From the NCBI RefSeq assembly GCF_902459505.1, contig NC_047095.1:21094664-21158663 (forward strand): 64,000 nt of DNA. The letters run 5' to 3'. Made by a program: the position numbers and the translations under genes. This document shows, piece by piece, positions 11,776 to 21,619 of this stretch; position 1 is the first letter of the stretch, and the number at the start of each line of letters is the position of its first letter. The notes below the pieces were generated by a model, which was not told the DNA's origin, made no database searches, and was given only the letters and a program-made list of their open reading frames with translations. The DNA is from Geotrypetes seraphini (Eukaryota; Chordata; Amphibia; Gymnophiona; Dermophiidae).

Positions 11776-12028
11776 CAGCGTTCATTTTGATAAATAACAA
11801 GGTTGGCCAGAATGTATAACCTTAAATGCTAAAGTTAAAGCCTTATGAATCAGTTTAAATTTAATTGGAAGCCAATTATATTCCTTGAATACAGGAGTAA
11901 TATGGTCATTTCTATGCACATTAGTAAGAACTCTAACAGCAGTATTTTGCACAGTTTGTAATTTTTTAAATTACTGCTGCTGGGAGCCTGGTATAAATAT
12001 TATAGTAATCTAATTTAGAAGTGACTAA

Positions 12029-12170
12029 GGCCCTCTTTAGGTGCACTAATCGATTTAGTGCGCGCTAAATGCTAAAGCATGCATGTTAGTCTATGGACGC
12101 ATTAGTGTTTAGCGCGTGCAAATTCGATTAGCGCACACTAATTGGTTAGAACACCTTAGTAAAAGAGGGG
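12029..12170. mobile_element. Harbinger-type MITE
   Basis: A foldback starting GGCCCTCTTTAGGTGC and ending TTAGTAAAAGAGGGG, flanked by TAA on the left and TTA on the right. Inner arms pair around TTAGTGCGCGCTAAA and TTTAGCGCG. It is inserted in the antisense L2. Confidence 0.8.
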
Positions 12171-12806
12171 TTAAGGCATAAAGAGACTCAAAGCAAGATT
12201 TATCAATGTAAGACCTGATGGATCTTATTTTACGAAGAGAATAAAAACAAGATCTGATAACCGAAGTTATCTGAGGATGGAAAGTTAATGGGGAATATAA
12301 TTGTACCCTTGATATCTCATAGTATTCAATAATTGAATGGGCTGGGAATGTAAGGAAGGTGCGATAGATGGAAAATTGGAAGATCCTGTAATACACATCC
12401 CTGTAGTCTTCTGCGGGTTCAAAACCAATTTATTTTGGAGTGCCCGTTTGTCAATCATATCAAGACATTCTTGAAGTAAACCTAAATCAAGATTGGTCAA
12501 ATTTTGTGGAAAAACCCATAAAAAATTATCATCATAAAAATAGCTTTTAATCTGTAACTCTTGGATCCTTAAAGCAAGTGAACTTTAAAAAAATATTAAA
12601 TAATAAAGGGGAAAGAACTGAACCTTTTGGAATCCCGCATGTAAGTTTGCAAAGAGGCGAAAAGACAGAAGAAAAGGACGAATTAAACGTCGTATCAAAT
12701 AAAAAGGATTTAAACCAGTTAAGAACAGTACCTATAATTCCTAATGCTTATAAATGAGATTATAACTAGAGAATGACTCACTAAGTCAAATGCTGCAGAG
12801 AAATCT

Positions 12807-13040
12807 TAAGGGTGTTCAAGATAAAGTTAGACAAGCTCCCGCTGAACCGGAATGTACGCAGGTAGGGCTACTCTCAGTTAGGGCGCTGGTCTTTGACCAG
12901 AGGGACGCTTCTAGGCATTGATAGGCACTAGGCCTAGCAGGCACTAGGCCTTTGCGCTAGGCACTAGGCCTTTGACCAGAGGACTGCTAGGCATGATAGA
13001 CCACTGGTCTGACCCAGCAGCAGCAATTCTTATGTTCTTA
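12807..13040 (+). mobile_element. CR1 3' tail with local duplications
   Basis: It ends CACTGGTCTGACCCAGCAGC plus TTCTTATGTTCTTA, the CR1 tail. Just upstream, the words GGCACTAGGCCTTTG and TTTGACCAGAGG are repeated two or three times at 12890-12985, a small replication-type rearrangement. Confidence 0.75.
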
Positions 13041-13983
13041 GATATTATTAATACAGCATTACCATGATCTATGGAACTATAAATGACATTAATTCAGGAT
13101 GCCAAAATTGTATCCGTTGAATGAAACTTACGAAATCTAGATTGAAATGGATGAAGCAAATTAGAAGATTCTGAGTGCCGAGACAACCGCTGAAATACTA
13201 AACCTTCTACAATTGTAGAGACAATGGAAGATTGGATAAATGACGGAAATTAGATACCACCATTGGATCAAGAGAATGCTTCTTAATGATAGGATAAACA
13301 ATAGCAATTTTCCACTCCGCAGGAACTGTACCATTTGTCAAACTATTACATTACATTACAGATTTCTATTCCGCCATTACCTTTCGGTTCAAAGCGGATT
13401 ACAAAAAGAGTTATGGAAGAAGGGTTACAACGTTAGATCAGAGAAGGTTTCCAAAAGAGGGAAAAGTAGGATCTGGGGTTAGGGAGGGGATGGTAAGAGG
13501 GGGGTTAAGCTTTATCATGGTATTAAGCTTTATTAAGGGATTTCTTGAAGAGTATAGTTTTTATTTCCTTTCTGAACATCTTGTAGTCTGGGGTTGTTGT
13601 CAACAGGTTGGAGACTTGGTTGTCTATCTTCGCTGCCTGAGTGGCCAGTAGTCCGTTGTATAGTTTTTTCCGCTTTACTTCTTTGATTGGGGGGTAAGTG
13701 AATGGGGTGTATGTTTTTCTATGCCTGGTAGAGGTGGTTTGGATGAGGCGGTTGTTTAGGTAGGTTGGGATGTCTCCATTTATAGTTTTAAATAGTATAC
13801 AGTAGAATTTAAATTGTATTCTTTCCTGGATTGGAAGCCAATGAGAATTGATGAATGCCTCAGTAATGTGATCATGTTTTTTCAATGAATAGACGAGTCT
13901 CAGAGCTGTATTCTGAATTGTCTGTAGTTGTTTAATCATTATTGCAGGGCAGGGGAGGTAGAGGATGTTGCAATAGTCTAGGA

Positions 13984-15754
13984 CACAGTTCTTCAACCGC
14001 CGGTCCGCGGACCGGTGCCGGTTCGCAGAAAATTCCTGCCGGTCCACACAGGACCGGCGAGATTAACTTCTTCAATTTCCTGCTGGTCCGCGCAGGACCG
14101 GCAAGATCGAGGAGCGCAGGGCCGAAGATATAATGGGGAGCCTCCGACTGTGCTTTCTTCCCTCCCAGCGGCTCTCCTTACAAGTGCAGCGATTCAGGAA
14201 GGAAGCCTTGGAGCTTTTGCTGAGTCGGGCCGCCTCTGATGATGCAACTTCCGCTTTCCTCAGAGGCGGTGCGACCCAACAAAGGACCCGAGGCTGCCTT
14301 ATTGAAACGCAGTGCTGGTAAGTAAGGAGAGTTGCTGGGAGGGGAGAAAACTGCTGGCATGGTGAAAAAAAAAAAAAGGGACAGCTGCTACTGGACCTGG
14401 AGAGGGAGAAGGAGAGATGCTGCTGGGAGGGGGAAGGGAAAGGAGTCTGGGAAGCTGCTGGGTAAGGGGGAAAAAGGGACAGCTGCTACTGGACCTGGAG
14501 AGGGAGAAGGAGAGATGCTGCTGGGAGGGGGAAGGGAAAGGAGTCTGGGAAGCTGCTGGGTAAGGGGGAAAAAAGGGACAGCTGCTACTGGACCTGGAGA
14601 GGGAGAAGGAGAGATGCTGCTGGGAGGAGGGAGGGAAAGGAGTCTTTGAAGCTGCTGGGTAAGGGGGAAAAAGGGACAGCTGCTACTGGACCTGGAGAGG
14701 GAGAAGGAGAGATGCTGCTGGGAGGGGGAGGGAAAGGAGTCTAGGGAAGCTGCTGGGTAAGGGGGAAAAAGGGACAGCTGCTACTGGACCTGGAGAGGGA
14801 GAAGGAGAGATGCTGCTGGGAGGGGGGGAGGGAAAGGAGTCTGGGAAGCTGCTGGGTAAGGGGGGAAAAAGGGACAGCTGCTACTGGACCTGGAGGGAGG
14901 GAGAAGGAGAGATGCTGCTGGACAGGGGGAGGAGGGAAGGGAGAAGAAAAAAGGAATGAAACAGCTTGCAGGGAAATTAGAGGAGGGGAAGGGGAGAGAT
15001 AGGAATGAGATGGGAAGGGAGGGTCAGCAGAGAAATTGAGAGGGACAAAGAAGCTAGATCTGGTGTAGGAGAAATAAAAATGAAGAGAGCAGTGAAGCTG
15101 GAGTGAATCGTGTAAAAAGGAGAGAGGGGCATAGGCTTAATGGAAAGGGGAGAGGGGCATAGAAAGAAGACAAATACCATATGGAAGGGGAGAGGTCAGA
15201 CAGTAGATGGAAGGGGCAGATGCTGGATTGAAGAGACAGAGAGGGCAGACGCTGGAAGGAAGAGAGTGAAAAGAAGATGAAAGCAGAAACCAGAGACAAC
15301 AAAAGGTAGAAACAAATAATTTTATTTCTATTTTGTGATTAGAATATATCAGATTTGAAATATATATCCTGCTAGAGACATAACTGGGGACTTCAGTATG
15401 CTGTTAGCATGATATTTCTATGAACTTGGCTTGTTCAGTTTTCTTGATAGTAGAGGGGATATATGTGAAGGGGAGGGGAGACAGGGGTTTTGTTGGTCCG
15501 TGTTCTGTATATTTGTATTTATAAAATCACAATTGTTCAGAATATTGTTTCTTTTTATACTTTAATAAAATACATTCAATATAAAATCATAATTGCGGCT
15601 TGTGCAGATGGGATCAGATGGTTTGCGGGAACCGAACTCGCGGAAATGGAGCGTAAACGGGGTTTTTTAATTTTAGTCCTATTAGTTTGCCGGTCCACAA
15701 AATAATTCTTTTATTTCTGCCGGTCCACGGGTGTAAAAAGGTTGAAGAACACTG
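13984..15754. mobile_element. hAT-type DNA transposon, non-autonomous
   Basis: The ends are CACAGTTCTTCAACC and GGTTGAAGAACACTG, inverted with two mismatches. The flanks GTCTAGGA (13976-13983) and GGCTAGGA (15755-15762) are an 8-bp duplication with one difference, as expected for hAT. Next to the ends, CCGGTCC-type words recur in inverted orientation. The interior has no transposase frame; it holds a minisatellite (14378-14930) and a purine-rich stretch. Confidence 0.9.
14378..14930 (+). repeat. Minisatellite, about six 98-bp units
   Basis: Units begin GGGACAGCTGCTACTGGACC at 14378, 14476, 14575, 14673, 14771 and 14871, so the period is 98-100 bp. Each contains a GGAGAAGGAGAGATGCTGCT core and ends in AAGGGGGAAAAA. 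Units are nearly identical, and the last is incomplete. The long open frames across it follow from the repeat and are not genes. Confidence 0.95.
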
Positions 15755-15850
15755 GGCTAGGATACTTAGGATTAGAGATTGTACTAGGAGCTGAAATTGT
15801 GTTTTTTCGAAGAATTTTCGGACTTGTCTAAGGTTTCTCATAACTATTGA

Positions 15851-17056
15851 CAATCATACTTAATAATAATGGTGTCAAGTCATGCTTATTGTCAAGGATC
15901 CAAGATGATGGTATTGGATCCAAAAGACAAGTAGTTTTCCTCATATTCCTAATTTACAATAGAAATGGATCCAACTCTAATGGCTCCCTTTACCTTCCAA
16001 GAAGAATTGTAGTTTTGATAGTTCATAGAACACATACTTATTGGTATCAAGAGATATAACACGGGTATCTAAGCTGAAATTTTGCACCTATAGACACTAT
16101 TTGACTTGTGTTTGATAAACTAAGAAATTCTGACTCATAGTTTATGTCCATTGAGATGTCAGGAAACTGGAGATCTCGCCCCACCCCAAATAAGTTACAG
16201 TCTGAAGCTCTGAAAAACTGGATGTAATAATTATCTTATGAAAATACAAAGGAAACAATGAATGTAGCTCAGGTTACAATGTCTTCTGCAGGACATTCAA
16301 AAACATCTGTAACATTTAAGATATCAGAAGACACTTCAGTTATAAATCATCTGTGGGGAGAACTAGTACATTTCTAATCAGATGAGATCACATAGTATAC
16401 AAATAACTTCTGTATTGGCTAAACTGCTGTGTCTGAAGGCCAAAAACAGCAGCTGTCTTTGGAAAAACCACACATATTATGTTACGTAATCTGTGTAAAT
16501 TGGATTGATGTTGATATCAGAACCCATTTGAGTGTTACTAAAAAAAAACAGGCTGTAAATTTAAGCAAGGGAGGTTAGTGCTGGGGGGAGGTGCTGCCAT
16601 GTGCCCCTCCCCCGCTCTTCCTCACCGCTTGAGCGCTCTCCCCCACATTCTTGGTCCCGAGGCCAGCGCAAGCAGCAGGTGGAAGATGCTGGTTGTGCCA
16701 GCAAATATTTTAAGAGGTACACTGGGGGCACTTAAGAGGCAGAAAGAATGGGGGGGAGGAGGGAAGCGCTCAAACAGTGGGGAAGAGTGGGGGGGAAGAT
16801 GCTTCTCACACCGGTTAACATTTATGGAGATACATGGGGGAGGGGGCAGAGAGGAAGAGAAGCATATATGCCAACAACAACACCCCCCCCTCCCCGTGAT
16901 GACAGCGCCCAGAGTGGTCTGAGGAAAAAAGATGTGCAGTGTGGGAGGTAAAAGCAGCCATCAGGCAATTGAGTTACAATTATGGTCCATCTTCACAAGT
17001 TATGCTGCATTTTGATACACACAGAGACACCTGACACAGAGAAAGACATTTTGCAC
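15851..17056. other. Intergenic, no gene seen
   Basis: AT-rich up to about 16560, then a G-rich and C-rich segment to about 16950 containing low-complexity open frames. No splice-flanked exon or known repeat is recognisable, although the G-rich part resembles the segments near 320 and 36530. Confidence 0.35.
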
Positions 17057-18108
17057 TGAGGCCCTGATTCTGTATAAATGGCGCCTAACTTCTAGGTGGT
17101 GCCTTTGAGTGCAATTGTCAATCATCCACTAGGCGCTATTTGTAGAATCGCATCAGTAGGCGTTGAAATCGTAGGCGCACTCCCATTTAGGCCAGGGTTT
17201 TCTTGGCCTAAATGAGGACACTTAAGTTAGGCGCCTACTGGCACCTAAGTCAAACCACACCCAAATTCTGCCCAGAATCTGAGTTAGTCGCCAACCAGCT
17301 AATTCATTTATTGGGTTTTTTTTTTTAAATTGTCTGATTAAGTCATGGCTGTTTCCCACTAGTGCTTCTTTCCTTTCCCTTCATCCACCCGCGGTCATCT
17401 TCTCCTGCCTTCACCTCATCTGGTAACTTCAAAGTTTGAAAGAAGGGATGCATAGCCCCCTCTTGCCCCCCCCCCCAGTGCATCATCTGATCTCCCCCCT
17501 TTTTGCCTAAAAGATAGCCAATGGCAATGAAGCTGTCCTCCTTTATTCCTATTATTTTCTCCTTTTAATGTTCTCTTTTCTAGAATTTATTGTAGTTCCA
17601 CCCCTTCCCCTCTTGTTCAATTATACAATATGTCGTGTCTACATATTTTGTTTGTACATATCTTTGTTTTTAATTTTTACACTTCCCCATTTTTTTTAAT
17701 TATTGTATATCACCTAGAATCCAAGAGAGGCGATCAATCAAATTTTAAATAAATCTTGAAACATGATCTGGTGACTTCAGGGTTTGAAAGAGAAGGGGCA
17801 TCATCATAGATCAATCAGGTGCATCTAAACTGGAACAGAAAGTTGTCCAGAGGGAAGACTTCCGGGGTAAAAGGTTGACTTTGAGAGGGCGTCTTAATAT
17901 TAAGAGATGAAATCACCCATGCTGAAAGGGCCGTGATGAACTGGCTGCGCTGAGTTATCCCATTCCCGCAGCATTGGAGCATTTAGTGCTCCAGGCCATG
18001 GTAGAAACTTCTACCGTGGCGTAGCAAAAGGGGTGTTAAATTAGGTGCCTAGATCATGCCGATCTAGGCACCTAACTTCAGGTGCCATATATAGAATCAG
18101 GGCCAAAG
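17057..18108. mobile_element. Inverted-repeat DNA element, about 1.05 kb
   Basis: The left end has GGCCCTGATTCTGTATAAATG, and the right end has the reverse, CATATATAGAATCAGGGCC. Subterminal words such as TAGGCGCC and AGGTGCC recur in both orientations. An L2-type tail in sense orientation is embedded at about 17530-17763. Related ends occur near 45311 and 63780. No clear duplication is seen, so the superfamily is open. Confidence 0.6.
17530..17763 (+). mobile_element. L2-type LINE tail
   Basis: The pattern CACCTAGAATCCAAGAGAGG, CGATCAATCAAATTTTAAAT and TAAATCTTGAAAC matches, in reverse, the tails at 28216-28310 and 48895-49000. It is a 3' end only. Confidence 0.6.
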
Positions 18109-18222
18109 AGCCTATATTCTGCCTCCCTTTAGAATAAACCTTATGTAATGGCAATATTATAATCACTTTTTGCCATTTTGCATCTTTGACTTGGCAGAGC
18201 AGCAAATCTGAATAGAATAAAG

Positions 18223-18414
18223 CAGGGGCGTCAAAGTCCCTCCTTGAGGGCCACAATCCAGTCGGGTTTTCAGGATTTCCCCAATGAATATGCATGAGAT
18301 CTATTTGCATGCACTGCTTTCATTGTATGCTAATAAATCCCATGCATATTCATTGGGGAAATCCTGAAAACCCGACTGGATTGCGGCCCTCGAGGAGGAA
18401 CTTTGACACCCCTG
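18223..18414. mobile_element. hAT-type palindromic MITE with octamer motif
   Basis: The ends are CAGGGGCGTCAAAG and CTTTGACACCCCTG. The flanks GAATAAAG (18215-18222) and GAACAAAG (18415-18422) are an 8-bp duplication with one change. The arms are almost perfectly complementary, including GGATTTCCCCAATGAATATG. The centre contains ATTTGCAT, the POU-factor octamer. Related copies are at 41342, 60975 and 62468. Confidence 0.92.
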
Positions 18415-19306
18415 GAACAAAGCATTCATCTGTTTGATGAAATAGTTTTAGGACCGTTAAGGCAGACCCAAATGCAGAGATGCCAAATTACCCAGTTCCA
18501 CCCTGGAGATTTTAGACTGTACTGGATTTCTGACCATCTCATCATAGTGCATTATGGGACTTGCAGCACTGATTTCAATAGGCAAGATCAGGCACTATCA
18601 ATCCCACACTGCTTTGGGATGCAAATTCAAAATCAGGACTGGCCAAAATTCTCCAGCCTGGAGCTGGGAAACTTGGAATCTCTGTAAATGAGTTTAGTTT
18701 TAAAAAGGGACTGAAGTGACTCCTACCTGAATCATTGTAAATCCCGGTGCATTCACAGGTTAGAGAGAAAAGCATTGTTCTTTACTTTTTCTTTGCAGTG
18801 GAACAGGCTGTTTGGTGGGTGCAGCCCAGCTCGAGACTGTGGGGGGCTGCTTGCCTTGCCCCGTTTACTTACTTCTCAGCTCCAGGCTCATTGGACCCTC
18901 CCTCAGCAGACCTGTAGGTTTAATTAGCTGACATTACACACCTGCCTCTGCTACCCACTTTCCAGTGGTGCTGCGGTTTCTTAATTTTTGTATTTTACTT
19001 TAATAATTTGAAAAACAAACTATTGACATTTGCTACATTTTTTTTTTTTGTTCTGATTGTAGGGGAAAAGTCTTGAAAATTGTAACTAATATCTGGTTTC
19101 TCCTTTAACCACTTCTATTAAAAGCAGAGCACGTATATGGGGTGAAGGTGACTGCTAGCTAGAATAAAAGGCATCTCTGTCTTTTATGGGTCCGCTGCCA
19201 CTGTCCAATATGTTAGATTACCTACACCGTAGCTCTACTGAGTCTTTTTCTCTTTTCTTTTGCACCGCTATAAACCTATATGTATATTTCTAGGGAACTA
19301 AAAGAA

Positions 19307-19750
19307 TGAGGGGCCGCTTAAAAGTTCTCAGCCCCATCCCGCTGCAGAACCTGGGCTCCCTCCAATTATTCTGCAAACAACTGAAAACTTGGCTTTTCAC
19401 CAAATTGTAATACTATCCTCCCCCCCTTTTTCCTCCCTTCTACATATAAGTTCATGTAAACCTTTTCCTTCTCTACCTATTATTTAAGTTCTTATACACC
19501 GTGTCGAGCTTCATATTAGTGGAGATGATGCGGTATATAAACTTAAGGTTTAGATTAGATTAGATTAGATTGGGGCGGTCTCCATCGAGGGCTATACACT
19601 TAGTCCAGCGATTTTCCACTTTTATCGCTCCATTGGAAAAATACAGAATGAAAAAAGTGGAAAATCGCTGGACTAAGTGCATAGCCCTCGATGGAGACCG
19701 CCCCAACTTTGTTGACTGGGCTGAGAACTTTTCAGCGGCCCCTCGTACAT
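19307..19750. mobile_element. Mariner-type MITE split by an L2 tail
   Basis: The left end is GAGGGGCCGCTTAAAAGTTC and the right end is GAACTTTTCAGCGGCCCCTC. An L2-type tail sits in the middle (19340-19570). To its right, GGGGCGGTCTCCATCGAGGG and its inverse (to 19704) form an inner palindrome. The same inner block occurs at 42196-42250. The right flank is TA, as in mariner elements; the left flank has decayed. Confidence 0.8.
19340..19570 (+). mobile_element. L2-type LINE tail with GATTA repeats
   Basis: One frame gives LQLFCKQLKTWLFTKL, an L2 C-terminal pattern. It ends with GCGGTATATAAACTTAAGG and a TTAGA/GATTA short tandem run at 19551-19570. It lies inside the mariner MITE, so it is the younger insertion. 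Confidence 0.75.
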
Positions 19751-20605
19751 ATATTTTAGCTGATACGACAGTGCCCTCCTCCTCCCTTAAAATACCTCCT
19801 CTCCCAGCTCCACTGTAGCAGTCCATGCAGTAGCAGGGCTTTGGCGCGTATTTGTGACACCCAGATATCTAAAAGAATCAATAGTTCTCTGATTTACTTT
19901 CTTTTTTTTTTTTTAAATGAAAGCAGGATGCAAATTCACTATCAAGGAATAGATGCTTTATGAAGCAACATACTTTAAAATGCACTTTTTATGTAGAAGA
20001 AAAATATCAAGCTATCAAGGAAAACCCACACAAGACATTAATGTATTAGATTTAACAACTAAAGCAAAGAGAACTGTAGAACGCTATCAAAATAAGACAT
20101 AAATGCAATCTTATAAGAAACAGGTCTTCATCAAAGAGCAGCTCTAATGAGCGTGGGGGAGGGAGAGGGGGGAGTGATAAAATTCTTCAGATTCCCTTCC
20201 CACCAAAAGGAAATAAACCAGATGCATCTCCCTTCTGACCTCAGCCTTTTAGAGCTATTCAGCTGCAAATTATGCAAAGTATTCTCAGGCCACTTAAGAT
20301 AAGAAAGGTGCTTAGCAGCCAGCAGTTCAGAAGATGGGCTTCCTCTGTGCTTTCTTGTTAATTGTACCTTTAAAATTTTCTTTTTGCATGTGTGAGGTTC
20401 TGGGTTCAATCCCCAGCATCTCCACTCTTAACAAACTCGCATTTACCATTAGTTGGATAAATGGAATTAAACCATGAAATGAATTCTTAAGTACTAGTAA
20501 AAATGAAGGGCACTTTATCTAGATAACAGGTGGTGAGTCTCATAGATGAGATGGTAAAGATTGGAGATCTAATTCACTCCAGCTGTGCAAACCGGTATTG
20601 ACTAT

Positions 20606-20808
20606 ACAAGGGTTCTTCAAAAAGTTTCTGCACTTTCATATTTTCACGGGAAATGGTTGGGGTGGGAGAAATGGTAAGAGGGCGTGTTGTAGGATGTCAC
20701 AGACAAGCCGTCTCACTTTGCATGTAGTGGTGTAAATTGCTCTTGAGATATTTAATAAATAGTGTTAAAAAATAAATAAAAGTGCAGAAACCTTTTGAAG
20801 ATCCCTTG
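20606..20808. mobile_element. Mariner-type MITE
   Basis: CAAGGGTTCTTCAAAAAGTT at the left is inverted as AACCTTTTGAAGATCCCTTG at the right, with TTTCTGCACTTT and AGTGCAGAAA adjoining. TA precedes the left end. The roughly 200-bp size and absence of coding sequence fit a deleted mariner. Confidence 0.75.
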
Positions 20809-20847
20809 CATTATCGAAAGAAATTGAATCTGGTAAAGTATCTCTAG

Positions 20848-21239
20848 CAGTGTCTCGCAAACTTTATGGCTGGTGGCACACTAAATCCAATGCCCCAGTC
20901 AGAAGCAATCCGGAAGTGCGCGGACATTGCCGCGATGACATCACACGCATGCATGACGTTATAGCGTTGATATCCGGGCATGTGCAGGGGCCCATCTGGC
21001 CGCAACCCGCTTCGGTGAAGGGATTCAGGAGATGCGGTGAGAGGAGGAGAGACGCCGGCCAGGAGGAGAGCCATCTGCGCTGGCTGACTTCCTACAGGAC
21101 GTGCCTCTCGCTGCGAGAGGCACATCCTATAGGCAGTCAGCCGGCGTGGAAAACTCTCCTCCTCACCAGTGTGTCGCGGCACACCTGAAATCTCAGGAAG
21201 CACACTGGTGTGCCTCAGCACACATTTAGCGATACACTG
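20848..21239. mobile_element. hAT-type MITE with inner hairpin
   Basis: It starts CAGTGTCTCGCAAAC and ends TTTAGCGATACACTG. The flanks ATCTCTAG (20840-20847) and ATCTATAG (21240-21247) are an 8-bp duplication with one change. GGTGGCACAC and GTGTGCC-type words near the ends are inverted. A strong hairpin, GTGCCTCTCG with CGAGAGGCAC, lies at about 21095-21125. Confidence 0.88.
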
Positions 21240-21324
21240 ATCTATAGGGTTAACAACAGAATTTTGAGAACAATGAGGTTGTCTTGATGACTGTTCTTTT
21301 AACTCCCCAACCCCAAGATGTCCT

Positions 21325-21445
21325 ATCTGTCTGTCCAAATTAGATTGTAAGCTCTTCTGAGCAGGGACCGCTTATTGAATGTTAAAATGTACAGCACAGC
21401 ATATGCCTTTCAGTGCTATAAAAATGATAAGCATTAGTAGTAAAA
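21325..21445 (+). mobile_element. L2-type SINE/LINE tail
   Basis: TTAGATTGTAAGCTCTTCTG, GCAGGGACCG, CAGTGCTATAAAAATGATAA and an AGTAGTA end match the tails at 9867 and 32548. No polymerase III head is visible, so it may be a LINE or SINE 3' end. Confidence 0.65.
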
Positions 21446-21619
21446 ATAAATTTACCTCCTCTCCACCAGTACATTAACCACTACAAAATTGCCAAATGTA
21501 TTTTAAATTGGAAACTAATTTCAGAACTAAGGTGGAAACTCTATAAATTGGTGCTCCATTTTAGGCACCACAAAGGGCCATGCTTAGTACCAATTCTATT
21601 AATGGCAATTATTTGAAAG

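Larger units (their letters stand above)
11087..13340 (-). mobile_element. L2-clade LINE, antisense, with three insertions
   Basis: On the minus strand, fragments of an L2-type ORF2 appear in order: SAAFDLVSHSLVIISF, CGIPKGSVLSPLLFNIF, LGLLQECLDMIDKRALQNKLVLNPQKT, and KLQTVQNTAVRVLTNV with HITPVFKEYNWLPI. The 3' tail lies at about 11087-11470. Other elements interrupt it: an L1 tail (about 11465-11775), a Harbinger-type MITE (12029-12170) and a CR1 tail (about 12807-13040). Several frame breaks show that it is old. Confidence 0.82.
13345..15850 (-). mobile_element. L2 LINE, antisense, split by a hAT element
   Basis: The minus strand encodes the L2 C-terminal region: LDYCNILYLPCPAIMIKQLQ, QNTALRLVYSLKKHDHIT, SHWLPIQERIQFKFYC and FRKEIKTILFKKS. 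The tail near 13345 is the TTACATTACATTACA repeat (ATGTA on the sense strand). A hAT element (13984-15754) splits the copy; the L2 resumes at 15763 and is 5' truncated at about 15850. Its sequence is close to the copies at 21.8 and 49.6 kb. Confidence 0.9.

Noticed and set aside
14332-14649. 105-residue glycine- and glutamate-rich open frame
   Set aside because: It is produced by the 98-bp minisatellite; the unit length and composition explain it.
20844-21338. 164-residue open frame on minus
   Set aside because: It covers a hAT MITE with inverted ends and is open by chance in GC-rich sequence.
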